Assembly: GCF_019320115.1 (NCBI RefSeq)
Contig: NC_089581.1
Location: 69,832,448 to 69,896,447 of the forward strand
Direction of reading: 5' to 3'
Source of the DNA: Miscanthus floridulus
Lineage: Eukaryota; Streptophyta; Magnoliopsida; Poales; Poaceae
DNA length: 64,000 nt
Shown here in pieces: positions 54,071-64,000 of this stretch. Each line of letters opens with the position of its first letter. Positions within the stretch are counted from its first letter, which is position 1. The translations under genes were made by a program, and so were the position numbers. Below the pieces are notes generated by a model. It ran no database searches. It had not been told where the DNA came from and saw only the letters and a list, made by a program, of their open reading frames with translations.

Positions 54071-54420
54071 TTTTGGCTGCGAAGGAGCCTGAAGGACCTA
54101 TGAGAAAGACCTAGTATCACCACCGAGAGTAGACCAAGTGGATTTCACAGGAGTCGCGCCACCAAGGGGAGAAGTCTCCTTGTGAGAATTATGAACAGAA
54201 ATCATAGAGCAAACCCCAACTTCCACACTACAAGCCCAGATGTGGACAAGCCTAACACTCAGATCCATGTCAGGGTGGTCACATACCTCGTGCGGGAGCC
54301 GAACCCTCTTCTCAGCCAGACCGTCCGCTATAGTTCTAGGGGAACTAGGGTTTCTGCCCTCGCTCGGAGAGGAAGCAGAGGGGGAGGGAAAGGGAAGAGA
54401 ATGAGCCAGCGAATGCCCCT

Positions 54421-55998
54421 TGAAGGCATCTAGGCCCCTAGTTGGGTTTTGGTAATTAATGACGACACGAGATTACTATGACTAACATGTGTTTTGCAGA
54501 GGCAACTTGAGTTAGGTTATGGTAATGATGATTGTTTGGGCAATTATGGTTGTCATGCCCCTATCGAGGGAAATCATTTTGGTTTTCAAAGGATAAACGA
54601 TAAGGTTAAGGACAGACTAGTTCTAAGTGTGGTTTGGTATTGAAGAGATACTTAGAGTAGTTTAGGACTTTGTTTTTCTTTTTGCTATACTATTAAGGGG
54701 GTACGAACTATTAGCTTGACCTAGGTGAGTCTAATGGGTTAGGTGTGGTGCACACTTGTCAACTTAGCACTAGGTAGCTCAGGAATAACCTAAAGATCAA
54801 TTGGAGTCAATCTCATTCACAAAGGATTCTGAATTGGAAGTGAATGGAGGCTCAAGTGTTGACCAGACGTTGTTTTAGTGATGACCGGACTCACAGGTGC
54901 TGCGTCCGGTCAGTGATCAGCGCGCACAATAGAAGCCAAGGAGCAACCGGACATAGCACGGTGATTGGAACTGGACGCACCTCCAGTCGTATCTGTAGTA
55001 GTAGGGCCTTGCTGTTAGGGAGGACCGGCCACTGAACAGTAAATGACCGGACGCTGAGTTTGCAGCGTTAGGTCAACATCAAAGAGGGTCAGAGACCAAA
55101 ATTCTTGACCGGACGCTTTTGGTGGATGTTGACCGGACGCTGGCCAGCGTTAGGTCACTCCTGCAGCCTTCTCTAATAGGCTAACGCCACGTAGCCATTG
55201 GCTATTGATCGGACAAGTCCGGTCACTTTGACCGGTGTGTCCGGTCACCCTAAAAACTGCTGAGTTGGACAATAACGGTTATATTTTAAAGTGGAGAGTA
55301 TATATACTTCTCATCAAACTTAGCTCTCTTGTCCATTTGTTCAGCTGAGAAACACCTTTGGAGTGCAAGGGACTACAAGAGCCTAGTGGGGTGATTGAGA
55401 TTTGATAATCCAATATTAAGGACTTCATTAGTGCACAGGGAGTAGCAAGTGTGCATCCACCTTTCTCATTAGGCTTGTCTTGATCAAGTGAGAGTTTGTG
55501 TTTGTTACTCTTGGTGATCGCCATCACCTAGATGGCTTGGTGGTGATAGGAAACTTGGTGATCATCCGGTGGAGCTTGTGGATGACCCAAGTCATGGTGT
55601 GAACGGTTGTGGGTGATTCACCGTGACGGAGAGTCAACGTAGAGAGCACTTGATCCTTGTGCAGATCAAGGGGGAGCTACACCCTTGCACGGGTGCTCCA
55701 ACGAGGACTAGTGGAGAGTGGTGACTCTCCGATACCTTAGAAAAATATCATCGTATTCCTCTCCTTCTCTTTACTTTAAGCATTTATATTTGAGCAATTC
55801 AATTCATGCCTTTATATTCTTAGAATTGTCATTCTAGAGTAGGATTGAAACCTAGGGTGCAAAACTTTTATGCGATAGGACAATAGAAACACTTCTAGGC
55901 ACAAAGGGGGTGAAATGGGCTAAATGTAGGGCTTAATTATTGAAAGAAATTTAGAATTAGCCAAATTCACCCCCCTCTTGGGCATCTTGATCCTTTCA
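54421..55998 (+). repeat. Copia 5' LTR, 1578 bp
   Basis: Begins TGAAGGCATCTAGG and ends GATCCTTTCA, with the PBS following after two bases. Contains many CCGGACGC-type motifs (54870-55250), a TATA box gtatatatac at about 55297-55306 and a transcript leader after it (ctcatcaaacttagctc). The last 60 bases include cacccccctcttgggcatc, shared with other SIRE LTRs. Confidence 0.85.
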
Positions 55999-56000
55999 AT

Positions 56001-56012
56001 TGGTATCAGAGC
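56001..56012 (+). other. Primer binding site of the second Copia
   Basis: TGGTATCAGAGC, complementary to the 3' end of plant initiator tRNA-Met, two bases after the LTR. Standard for plant Copia elements. Confidence 0.9.
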
Positions 56013-56036
56013 CTCATGCTCCTTAAATTAGGCAAT

Positions 56037-57556
56037 ATGTCCCACGGTGATGGACCCTCTCCCGTCTTTGAGAGAGATGATTTTCCTTATTGAACAATTC
56101 GCATGAAGACGTACCTAGAGGCTTTAGATGTTGGAGTGCTTAGAGTCGACTCACAAGGTTTCCCAACACCAAGGGATCTCGCTAACCTTCAAGGAGATGA
56201 GGTTCACTACGAGAAGTGGAATACAAAGGCTAGAAACACTCTTTTTAGAGGCCTTTACAAGGATGTCTTTAACCGTGTGTGGAACTACAAAAACGTCTAT
56301 TCACTATGGTCGGACATTTGTGCGCTCCATGAGGGAACCAAGAGTGAGAGTGAGGAACGCTATCACCTTGTAATGAAGAAGCTTAATTCATTTGAAATGC
56401 TTCCTAGTGAAAGTGTTAATGAAATGTATTCACGCTTGAATGTTCTTATAGAGGAGGTCAATGGGCTTGGACTCACTCAAATGCAACCATCCGATGTTGT
56501 GAGAAAGATCTTGAGTATCCTTCCCATTCACAAGTATGTGCATATTGTAACGGTGCTTCATCAAGGTGATCTTTCCACTGCTATGCCAACTCAAATATTA
56601 GGGAAGATTAATGCACATGAGATGTACATGCACATCACTCTACAAGATGGCTCTTCTTCCACCAAGAAGAAAGATTTGGCATTCAAGGCTAGCCAAGAGA
56701 AGAGGGGCAAAGCAAAAGTTGATCATGATAGCTCAACTAATGATGAGATTGATGATGCAAGCATTGCCCTCATGGTGAGAAGAACCACCAAGATGCTTAA
56801 GAAGTTAAACAAGAATGGTGTCAAGTTTGATGGCAAGAAGAAGAAATTCTTCACTAGTAGTAGAAAGAAGCCCATTTCTGAAATGGATTGCTATAATTGT
56901 GGAGATCTTGGTCATCTAGCCCATAAATGCCCCAAACCCAAGAAAGACAAGTACAAGAAAAAGTAAAAGGGCAAGAAAGATGACTCAAGTGATGATGATG
57001 ATGATGATGATGAGAAGAAGAACAAGCCATACAAGAAGAAACATGGAAAGAAGAAGGAATTTCACAAGAAGAAAAAGAATGGCAAGGCCTATATTGTTGG
57101 TGATTGACTCACGAACATTGAATCATCAAGTGGCTCATCCGATGATGAAACTGAAAATGAGAAAGAGAAGGTGGCCGCTCTTGTGATTGGCTCTTGACTA
57201 TCTCCATCGACACCGCTGTCATTATCCTCTACACATCTATGCCTCATGGCCAAGGGTGAACGAAAGGTACAAAAAGATGATGATAGTAGTTGTGATGACA
57301 ATGCTAGTGATGATAAGAATCGTCTTGATAGTGATGAAGAATTTGAATCACCTTCTTATGATGATCTTGTCAAATTATTAAATCAATACACTAAAATCAT
57401 TAGAAAGACAAGAGCTAAAAAGGAGAAGCTAGAGCTTGAGAATGACTCACTCTTAGCAAAGTATGAAATAACCAAAAAAGCTAATGATGAGCTTAAAGAA
57501 GAGAATAAAATTGTGTCATCCAGACTCAAGAAACTCAAAACCTCTAAAAGGGAGCT
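56037..57556 (+). pseudogene. Copia gag, first part
   Basis: Natural start ATG 56037 (MSHGDGPSPVFERDDFPY), followed by an in-frame TGA at 56091 where relatives have Trp. The rest continues from ATG 56103 (MKTYLEALDVGVLRVDSQGF). The UBN2-type gag core (LHEGTKSESEERYHLVMKKL, EMYSRLNVLIEEVNGLG) spans about 56280-56540 and a CCHC knuckle CYNCGDLGHLAHKC lies at about 56890-56931. Stops at 56964, 57104 and 57196 break a Lys/Asp-rich stretch, and then a coiled coil (KKANDELKEENKIVSSRLKKLK) runs to 57556. There the gag is cut by the solo LTR within the sequence KRE-L. It resumes in the same frame at 62285 once one TSD copy is skipped. Confidence 0.85.
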
Positions 57557-59081
57557 TGTAACACCCTAAAATTAGCTACTTTCTAAAAAGAGTAAAATAA
57601 TTTATGTTAATTGTTTTGTGCTCATAAAAACATAGGTAAAAGAAAATTTTCTTTAAATTAAAATCCAACATAAGGGTAGCAACATGTTTGCGCATACATG
57701 ACGTTGCATTGGTACTTTTGTGGTGAGTGGTTTGAAAAATAAATTCAAATCTTAATCTTTAAAATATTATTTTTTAAGTAGTGGTTTAAAAATAAGTTTA
57801 AAACTTGCAAAAACAAAAGTTAGATAAGATGCTTTGTTTTCAAAATCCAAAGACTTGGAAAAGGTTTTAAGACGCGTTAGAACGATGCCTCTCTTTCCGA
57901 GAATCTTTCTGACCTTTTTCAGGATTAAATTCCTATTTCTTGGAGCTTTGTCTTTTTCCTCGATCAATCCAAAAGTCTTTTCCGGGAGCTAAAACCAATT
58001 TGGTTGTGTTCCTTATCCTTCCATCTATCTCTAAAAATTTTTATGGAATTTTTTGGAGCTCAGAGATATTTTTTAGAGCCTAAATAGTAATTATAGATTT
58101 TTCTAGAATTATTTTAATTCCGAAAATCAATGATTCCTAAAATATCTTGAATTTCCAAAATTTCCCAACCCTACACCTATATATATGCCCGCTGGTTCCA
58201 GAAGTACGACCGTTTTTTTGAGCCGCCACTTGTAGCCCCACAGATCGGACGCCGAAGTTCGGAAAAGCTAGACCGACGAACTTCCGGCGAACTTTTCCGG
58301 CCAAACCATCACGTCCCGGCGTCAACCACCACCACCACAAGGTAGATCTCGTCGTTCTCTACACCTTAGTGTCTTACTTTTCTTGAATCCATCACCGTTT
58401 GACCCCTTGCCTTTGTTTTCCTTTTTCTGCTTCCGTTTTCCTGTGAGGTTCACCATGGCCGGCACTCTTTCTTCACCGTTTCTGACTAGCGCTGGTCTCG
58501 TGCGCGCCACCGGACGCCTTCAGGCCAGCCATGCCCTGGCTCTGCGCGCCACCGCCGGATCACGCCCCGGCCCCCAGCACTGCGAGCTGGAGCAGCCGAC
58601 GCTGCTCGCGTAGGGTAGACCGCTGACGCCCTTGTGCGGTCGTGCGGGCCAGTCAGACCCTGTCGACCTCGTGTGCCCAGCCTAGATGCGCCATGGCCTG
58701 GTGCCGCCGCACTGCCGGCCAGCCCGGCCTGGCCGAGATCCCCTCCCTTCCCTACGTGGAGCAACACAGCAGCCTCCCATGGCCATTGTTGTTCTGTACG
58801 TAGATGGACCAAGGAAGATGATGAGGTATTCACGGTTTTGCCACTAGTTCGTAATCTCCGTTGTTGGATCATCCCAATTCTGATTTGGTTCATTCAAATT
58901 GCGTTAGATTCATGTCGCCGAGATCTACGTAGTAGAGTTATTAGTTTATATGTCACATATTTATGAATTTATTTTATTAAAATATTAATTGTGTCTATAA
59001 TTAATTGATCGTTGTTTAATTAAAGTCAATTTAGGTTTTCGATTTCGATTCGATTGCATGAGTTTCATCGCAACGTGTGAT

Positions 59082-59967
59082 TAAGGATGAAAACGGAATG
59101 GAAATATCTCGAACCGAACCACATCGTTTTCTATATTTAATCCGATCGAATCTGCATTTTCTTGTCCGACTTTACCATTTTCGCTTTCGCATTTCAGATG
59201 TTTCGTATTTCAAATGTAAAAGTAGAAAACAGTTTAGACATTTTTCGACCATTTTCTACTTTTCTACTTTTAATTTGAAATATTCCGAATTGAAAATTTG
59301 GTTTAAACCGAATTTGGCCAACTGCACAGGTCATACAGCCCAATTACAGGTTGTTCACCACGCAGCTGCGTTCTTTCTACTAGTGACCAGCTACCCTCTC
59401 TTATAGACGGCGCCCAGCCTCATCTCTCTTCACCTCACGAGATGGTGCTAAATGTCAGGAAACCAGCAGCATCTACACGAAAGCCCACCTGGGCCATAGC
59501 CCATCAAGCTCATCGGTTTAACCCCCACCTGCAAAGTCAATCATTTGATAGTTTTTGCATCAGACGAATAAATCTTTGTTACTCAAAAGAAAAATCTGAA
59601 TAAATCTTTAAAATAAAATACTACATCTATTCTAAAAAGATTAATAAATTTATTCTGACTTAGTTCGAGTTCATGTTTCTATAATATGCACTTGATAATT
59701 ATTATATGCACTTGAACTTGATCATGTATGTACTTAGTCATGCACTTGGTCTACGGGTCGGTATTCCGTATTGAGTTTTCGTATATCGACCGTGTTCGAC
59801 ATAAATCCGCTCGAATTGGTTTGTTTTTGAAATTCTCGATAATTTGTAAGTTCGCGTTCATTTTCGTGTCCAGTTTTACCATTTTCGTTTTCGTTTTCGT
59901 ATTTCAAATGTAAAAGTAGAAAACAATTTAGGAGTTTTTCAACCGTTTTCGACCGTTTTCATCCTTA
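59082..59967. mobile_element. Non-autonomous hAT element, 886 bp, TSD CGTGTGAT
   Basis: Terminal inverted repeats TAAGGATGAAAACGG at both ends and a perfect 8-bp target duplication CGTGTGAT (59074-59081 and 59968-59975). Subterminal zones repeat gtatttcaaatgtaaaagtagaaaac (59202 onward; 59900 onward) and accgttttcgacc. A G/C-richer middle (about 59325-59530) has a different composition and may be captured DNA. No transposase. Confidence 0.92.
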
Positions 59968-61968
59968 CGTGTGATACGTGTTCATGACAATGTGTTCTAT
60001 GTTACCTTATTATGCTTTCATAATTAAATATTAATTTGATTAACATTTATTTAATAGTCTTTTTAATTAAAATCAATCTAGTTTTTTAATTATGTTTCCG
60101 ATCTACGCTTGCTTTGTAACGTTGTATGCTAGGCGATGATGATGTTATATACCATGTCCCGTGTTTATAGTTTTCAACATAAATATTAATTGGATTAATA
60201 TTATTGCTCACACCGTTTTTCGTACTAAAAGCAAATTAGGTTTTATTCTTTATATATCGAGTCGTTCTTGTCGCGTTACTTTTATTCGGCGTGTTCTACG
60301 CAGTGGCGTTAGTGGTTCTCATGTTACTCAAATGTGTTTTGACAGTTAAAAAGTTAATTGTATTAATACTATCACTTGCATCGTTTTTGGAATATAAAGT
60401 CAATATAGGTTTTATACTACGCTCTTTCTTAAGCAATGAATCAAGTTGATTAATGAAAATATTTACATGTGTTTCTACAATTAAAATAAGTTAGATGGAT
60501 AGGTTTTATTTTCTGTTGCACTAAAAATCCTTCGATAATCGCTTTTTCGTTGAATCACATATAGCGTGTCTTTTACGTTTGTGTGTTCGTAGCGATGCGC
60601 CATTTTGCTTATTTTATTGGTTGGTGTACTGTTCTCATATCTTCTTGTTTGTATGCCATGTATGGATGTTTGTGTGGTGATATATGGTTCAGTCAATCGG
60701 TGAGGTTTACGTGGTGATTAAGAAGTTGTTCTCTAAAGACTAGAAGCTGAGAATTGGAAGCAGAAGATTGAAAGTTGAATACTAAAGGCTTTTTAGCGTA
60801 TTGCTTTGGAGGAAAAGCAAGTTAAGGCAAGTATAATATGAGTCTCCTTATTACCTATTCACTTTAATACAATCTCAATTCATATGCATATGTTAATGAA
60901 CCGTCTGGAGTCTATTTATCTTGATATTGATTATCCTGTCCTTGATTTACCTATGGGTTTTGCATGTGGGTAGTATGCTCAGTTTGCTCCAACTAATATT
61001 GACTAAAGAATACAATTAAAGATATATGCAACATGGTATTAAAAGATGCTTTTTAGCAACATGGACAGAAGGGTGCTAGAGCATTGGGCCTTTTTGGGTG
61101 CTCTAGTCTGCCCTCCATAAGGACTGAATCTTAAAGCGGTAACCCAGGACTTACCATACAGCCACGAGAACTACATGGCTCTGGTCTTAGCCTAGTATCT
61201 TGATCTGTTCTAATTCGTCAGCAGTTTATCGAAAGGGCAAGAGGGGGGGCTCTAGTTGGTATGCTTTTTTCCTGCCAGGGTGTGTACTATGTCGCGACCA
61301 TAAGTGCCACTCCTGGAGGAGGGCTACATATGGCTAAATGACTGAAACCTTAGTGGCTGCTACTTATTAGAACGACTAGTGAAAAGCTTCATAGTGATCC
61401 CTGTCGACTTATCTTGGAAGTGAGTCAAGAGGCTGATCACCTCGGGCAAAGGGCAATCACAGCTCGTGGTGAAAGTGTACAAACTCTGCAGAGTATAAAA
61501 CTGATATATCAGCCATGCTCACGGACATGAGCGGCCTGGATCCTTTTTGAGACAGATAGTTCTATGGATGGTTTGGGATATGATCAAACTTGATGTTAAA
61601 TATACTTTCACCTTGGGAGCTTAAGCATAATCTAGCAACACAGGTTTAACAAATAAAATATGACCAACTAAAAGTGCTTACCGTAGTTCAGCCATGTCTA
61701 GCCTTTTGAGCCTTGCATCCCCTCATGTTATACTTGTTGAGTATGGTGCGCTCACACTTGCTTTACAATCAACAAAAATCCCAAATGGGTACTAGATGGT
61801 GGATCAAGTGAAGAGTTTCTTGTGGAGTCCATGAGTACCAGGCGAGTGTTTCCCCTAGTCAACCGTCCCTGTGGAGTATGGAGTCCCAAAGAGAAGATTA
61901 AGAATAGTTTCCGCTATGCTTCTGTAATAGTTGTAAGTCCTGTTGTAATTATGTTCGACATATAATAA

Positions 61969-62163
61969 CAGTGTTTTCCTAAACGCTAAATGGTAAACAG
62001 CCGGTCACCTACCGTTTAGCCATTATTCGAGCAAAACGTCCCATTAAATGGGCTAAATGGCCAATGAAACGTGGTAAACAGGTGATTGAACGGAAACGGT
62101 GCACCACCATGTAGCATTTACACGGTGTTTAAACGGGCTAAACGACCGTTTAGGCGAACAGTG
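61969..62163. mobile_element. hAT-type MITE, 195 bp, TSD TATAATAA
   Basis: Perfect 8-bp duplication TATAATAA (61961-61968 and 62164-62171). Termini CAGTGTTTTCCTAAACG and, as reverse complement, CACTGTTCGCCTAAACG. The interior is dominated by short motifs of the kind cgtttagcc / gggctaaac in both orientations. No coding capacity. Confidence 0.9.
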
Positions 62164-62284
62164 TATAATAAAGCATTATCTCTTGATATTCTCCATATTT
62201 GTTGCTATATGTGTAGTGTGGACATCCTGGGCACACATATAGTTAGCGCTTGGTATTCTTTGGAAAACCGGGTGCAACAGAGCT

Positions 62285-62863
62285 TAGAGAAAAACATGAT
62301 AAGCTTAAGGAGATACACAATGAGCTCACCACTAGTTACAACTTGCTAAAAGAAGAGTACATCAATCTCAAGATTAATCATGATAATCTTGTTCTTTCTC
62401 ATGAGTTATTGTCCACTGAGCCACGTGATGCTACTAACAATGTTGTTAAGATTGATATAGCCACATCATGTGATGACTTGATTGTTGAGAGCATTGAGCA
62501 AGGTTCTAGTAGCAAAGGCAAGAAAGTGGTTGAATCTAACAACTATGATGATTATGTCAAGCTCAAGAATGAAAATAAAAAGCTCAAGAAGGATCTTGAA
62601 AAGCTATCAACCACCAACACAATTGTGATAGAGAATCTTGACAATAATAATGATATAGCTCTTGAGAATGAGATGCTTAGAGAAGAGAACAAGAGACTCA
62701 AGATGGAGAAGAACCATGATGAACTTAGAGAAGAAAATAAGAAACTTAAGTTGAAGAAAGAGCATCTCAAGACCTGTTTGAGCAAGTTCACAAGTGGCCA
62801 ATATCTTCAAAGTGAGCTACTTATGAACACCGTGATGAAGATGGATAGAAGTGGTATTGGGTT
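62285..62863 (+). pseudogene. Copia gag, second part (coiled coil)
   Basis: Continues the gag cut at 57556: REKHDKLKEIHNELTTSYNL and NLLKEEYINLKINHDN, then an interval with TSCDDLIVESIEQGSSSKGK, then a second long heptad-like segment (KLKNENKKLKKDLEKL; ENEMLREENKRLKMEKNHDE; REENKKLKLKKEHLKTCLSK). It ends at RSGIGF, where a gypsy LTR begins at 62864. The frame is open over its whole length. Long Leu/Lys/Glu coiled coils are normal in SIRE-type gag. Not a separate gene. Confidence 0.85.
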
Positions 62864-63334
62864 TGTGGGGGTATTAACCCCTATACCCTTACAGGTAAGC
62901 TTGGGTCGGCTCGGACCAGGGGGTCTGGCCCACTAGAAGACGATGCGTGGCCCAGCCAATCTGTTCAGAGTCCCACGCAAGGAATCAAGATAGATTTGGA
63001 GATCAAGTAAGATCCTGGTCGGTTAGAGTAGGAATCCTTATCTGGCCTCCTATGACAATTGTAACTGGTTAGGATTAGTTTCTAGATCTGTAACCCTGGC
63101 CCCTGGACTATATAAGGTGGGCAGGGGACCCCTCTAAAAAACATATCTCATTGACATACAGCAATACAATCAGACGCATGACATAGGTATTACGCCTTCA
63201 CGGTGGCTGAACCTGGATAAAACCTCGTGTCTGTCTTGCGTCACCATCTCATTCGTAGCTTGCACACCTGTCTACCGATAATCTACTACCTTGGGCATAC
63301 CCCTAGGTAGACTGCCGACCATATTTCGTCGACA
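62864..63334 (+). repeat. Gypsy 5' LTR, about 471 bp
   Basis: Starts TGTGGGGGTATTAACC and ends TTTCGTCGACA. The TATA box (gactatataagg) is at about 63106-63117. It is placed immediately before a clear primer site. Target duplicate, if present on the left, would be gggtt (62859-62863); the right one is outside the window. Confidence 0.8.
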
Positions 63335-63335
63335 G

Positions 63336-63354
63336 TGGCGCGCTAGGTAGGGGG
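63336..63354 (+). other. Gypsy primer binding site
   Basis: TGGCGCGCTAGGTAGGGGG, one base after the LTR, matches the TGGCGCGCCAGGTAGGGGG type found in many grass gypsy elements, with one difference. Confidence 0.8.
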
Positions 63355-63382
63355 TGTGCGTACTGCTCTCCAAGCGAACAAG

Positions 63383-63769
63383 ATGGTAATCATCCCCGGT
63401 TCCATGGCTACGCCGAACAGCCTCGCGTTCACTGTCGGCCAGATCACCTGGACCACCGGCTCCGACGACTTCATCGCCATGACCACGGAGGAGGCGCGGA
63501 TTCAATCTATGTCAACCACTGCTTCACCTGCATCGGCTATGGCTCTGACCATAGTGGATCTGGCTCTAGCCACGCCTGCATTGTCTTCAGCCACGCCGAC
63601 AACCCGTCGTCTACTTCCTCGCTACAAAGGGAGGCAGATCGGCAACACCGACCTGCTCGACTCCATCGATCAGGTCAGCACCAAACTTGCCGAAACCTTA
63701 GCTCTAGTAAGTTCGATTCAAAGTCAACCTAATGAGCAGGTAAACACTACCCACAATAGATCTACCTGA
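63383..63769 (+). pseudogene. Gypsy gag N terminus, window edge
   Basis: Begins MVIIPGSMATPNSLAFTVGQ 29 bp after the primer site. It runs through an Ala/Thr/Ser-rich stretch to LLDSIDQVSTKLAETLALVSSI and stops at 63767-63769. Same-frame homology seems to go on (PARAGRPARLDTDLM), broken by further stops near 63853. The N terminus is typical for grass Ty3/gypsy gag leaders. The main gag core lies beyond the window. Confidence 0.6.
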
Positions 63770-64000
63770 CCAGCTCGGGCCGGTCGTCCTGCACGACTCG
63801 ATACGGATCTCATGGTCACATCTACTCCTGAAGGGCGCTCCGTTCGTCGCTAGCCAGCCTCCGCGACAGGTCTCCGGCTCTCCAAGTATGAAGCCCCGAT
63901 GAAGAACTACCAGGCCTAGCCCTATGGCCTATGCAACTTTGTTAACATGGTTTGGATTGAGGATTATCAGGAAGGATCCGTCCACATAGTTCAAGAGGGT
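63770..64000 (+). mobile_element. Gypsy gag continuation, cut by window end
   Basis: Sequence continues without a new boundary. Short pieces (YEAPMKNYQ-like, MVWIEDYQEGSVHIVQEG at the end) resemble gypsy gag interior, but frames are broken. Confidence 0.4.

Larger units (their letters stand above)
47515..54420 (-). mobile_element. L1-type LINE, minus strand
   Basis: Two-frame plant L1: ORF1 (54070 to 51528) with a DUF4283-type region and CCHC knuckles, then ORF2 (51531 to 47895) with endonuclease, RT and zf-RVT. A 5' leader rich in C/T and containing gcagaaaccctag lies between 54071 and 54420. The 3' UTR (47894-47515) ends in TTGTAGAAAAAAATATAAAA on the minus strand, a degenerate A-rich tail. 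The 5' end abuts the Copia LTR at 54421, so the true LINE start, and any target duplication, may be displaced to the far side of that insertion. Confidence 0.85.
57557..62279 (+). mobile_element. Solo LTR (about 3.6 kb without nested inserts), TSD GAGCT
   Basis: Starts TGTAACACCC and ends GGGTGCAACA, imperfect inverted termini of LTR type, flanked by GAGCT on both sides (57552-57556 and 62280-62284). Removing it and one GAGCT restores the Copia gag frame. No primer site, coding frame or second terminus is seen inside, so it is read as a single large LTR left after LTR-LTR recombination. The length, the TGTAACACCC start and phrases such as ggtaacccaggacttacc suit large grass Ty3/gypsy LTRs. 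A TATA box (cctatatatatgccc) sits at about 58176-58190. Two hAT-type elements (59082-59967, 61969-62163) are nested in it. Strand is assigned by the TATA box and is tentative. Confidence 0.85.
54421..62863 (+). mobile_element. Second SIRE-like Copia element (5' part), interrupted
   Basis: 5' LTR (54421-55998), methionyl-tRNA type primer site (56001-56012), gag in two blocks (56037-57556 and 62285-62863) separated by a solo LTR. At 62864 a gypsy element begins, so pol and the 3' LTR lie beyond the window. Gag type and LTR motifs relate it to the Copia at 12981-21137. It was inserted at the 5' edge of the LINE. The bases cccct (54416-54420) are the presumed left target duplicate. Confidence 0.85.

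Noticed and set aside
58383..58966. Frames of 76-135 codons inside the solo LTR
   Set aside because: GC-rich leader downstream of the LTR TATA box. Overlapping frames on both strands without domain.
61040..61560. Possible host gene fragment in the solo LTR (sequence with ggtaacccaggacttacc)
   Set aside because: Looks like the conserved part of large grass gypsy LTRs. No codon structure or exon signals.

Overview
The window is nuclear DNA from a grass, most likely a panicoid such as the sorghum/sugarcane/maize group. The evidence is a conserved plant MIR167 hairpin, grass-type LTR retrotransposons, a CACTA element whose ends are packed with the TTTGCCGAGTG motif, plant hAT MITEs and a plant L1 LINE. 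There is no bacterial-style operon and no convincing host protein-coding gene. Nearly all long reading frames are retrotransposon or transposon proteins, mostly broken.

Layout. 1-748: unassigned flank. 749-11928: an unusual tandem array of period 2603 bp, in which five LTR copies alternate with four internal regions of a pol-deleted Ty3/gypsy-type element on the minus strand. Each internal region carries an open 657-codon gag-protease frame. 11929-12980: 3' end and LTR of another gypsy element. 12981-21137: 5'-truncated SIRE/Maximus-like Copia element with frameshifted gag and pol and an intact 1.85-kb 3' LTR. 21138-25260: decayed Ty3/gypsy chromovirus fragment containing a fresh inverted/direct duplication. 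25261-29311: non-coding DNA with a MITE-like element and a small gypsy integrase remnant. 29315-41791: a 12.5-kb CACTA element with TSD ATA, TNPA- and TNP2-type pseudogenes on the minus strand, and a rearranged 5' side containing a palindrome of about 510-bp arms and a second partial TNP2 copy. 41792-47500: the least TE-dense stretch, with a MIR167 gene at about 44.9 kb, a minisatellite and TA microsatellites. 47515-54420: minus-strand L1 LINE. 54421-64000: a second SIRE-like Copia (5' LTR, PBS, gag) inserted at the LINE 5' end. It is interrupted by a solo LTR (57557-62279, TSD GAGCT) that itself holds two hAT-type elements with perfect 8-bp TSDs, and again by a gypsy element whose 5' LTR, PBS and gag start reach the window edge.

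How the parts relate. The window is a layered record of insertions, and several layers are proved by target-site duplications and by host frames that rejoin across the insert. The only likely functional host locus is MIR167, whose product is known in plants to target ARF6/ARF8-type auxin response factor transcripts. The most unusual structure is the 2.6-kb gag-protease/LTR tandem array. All four frames are open, and the sparse differences between copies suggest very recent amplification, possibly in two-unit steps.
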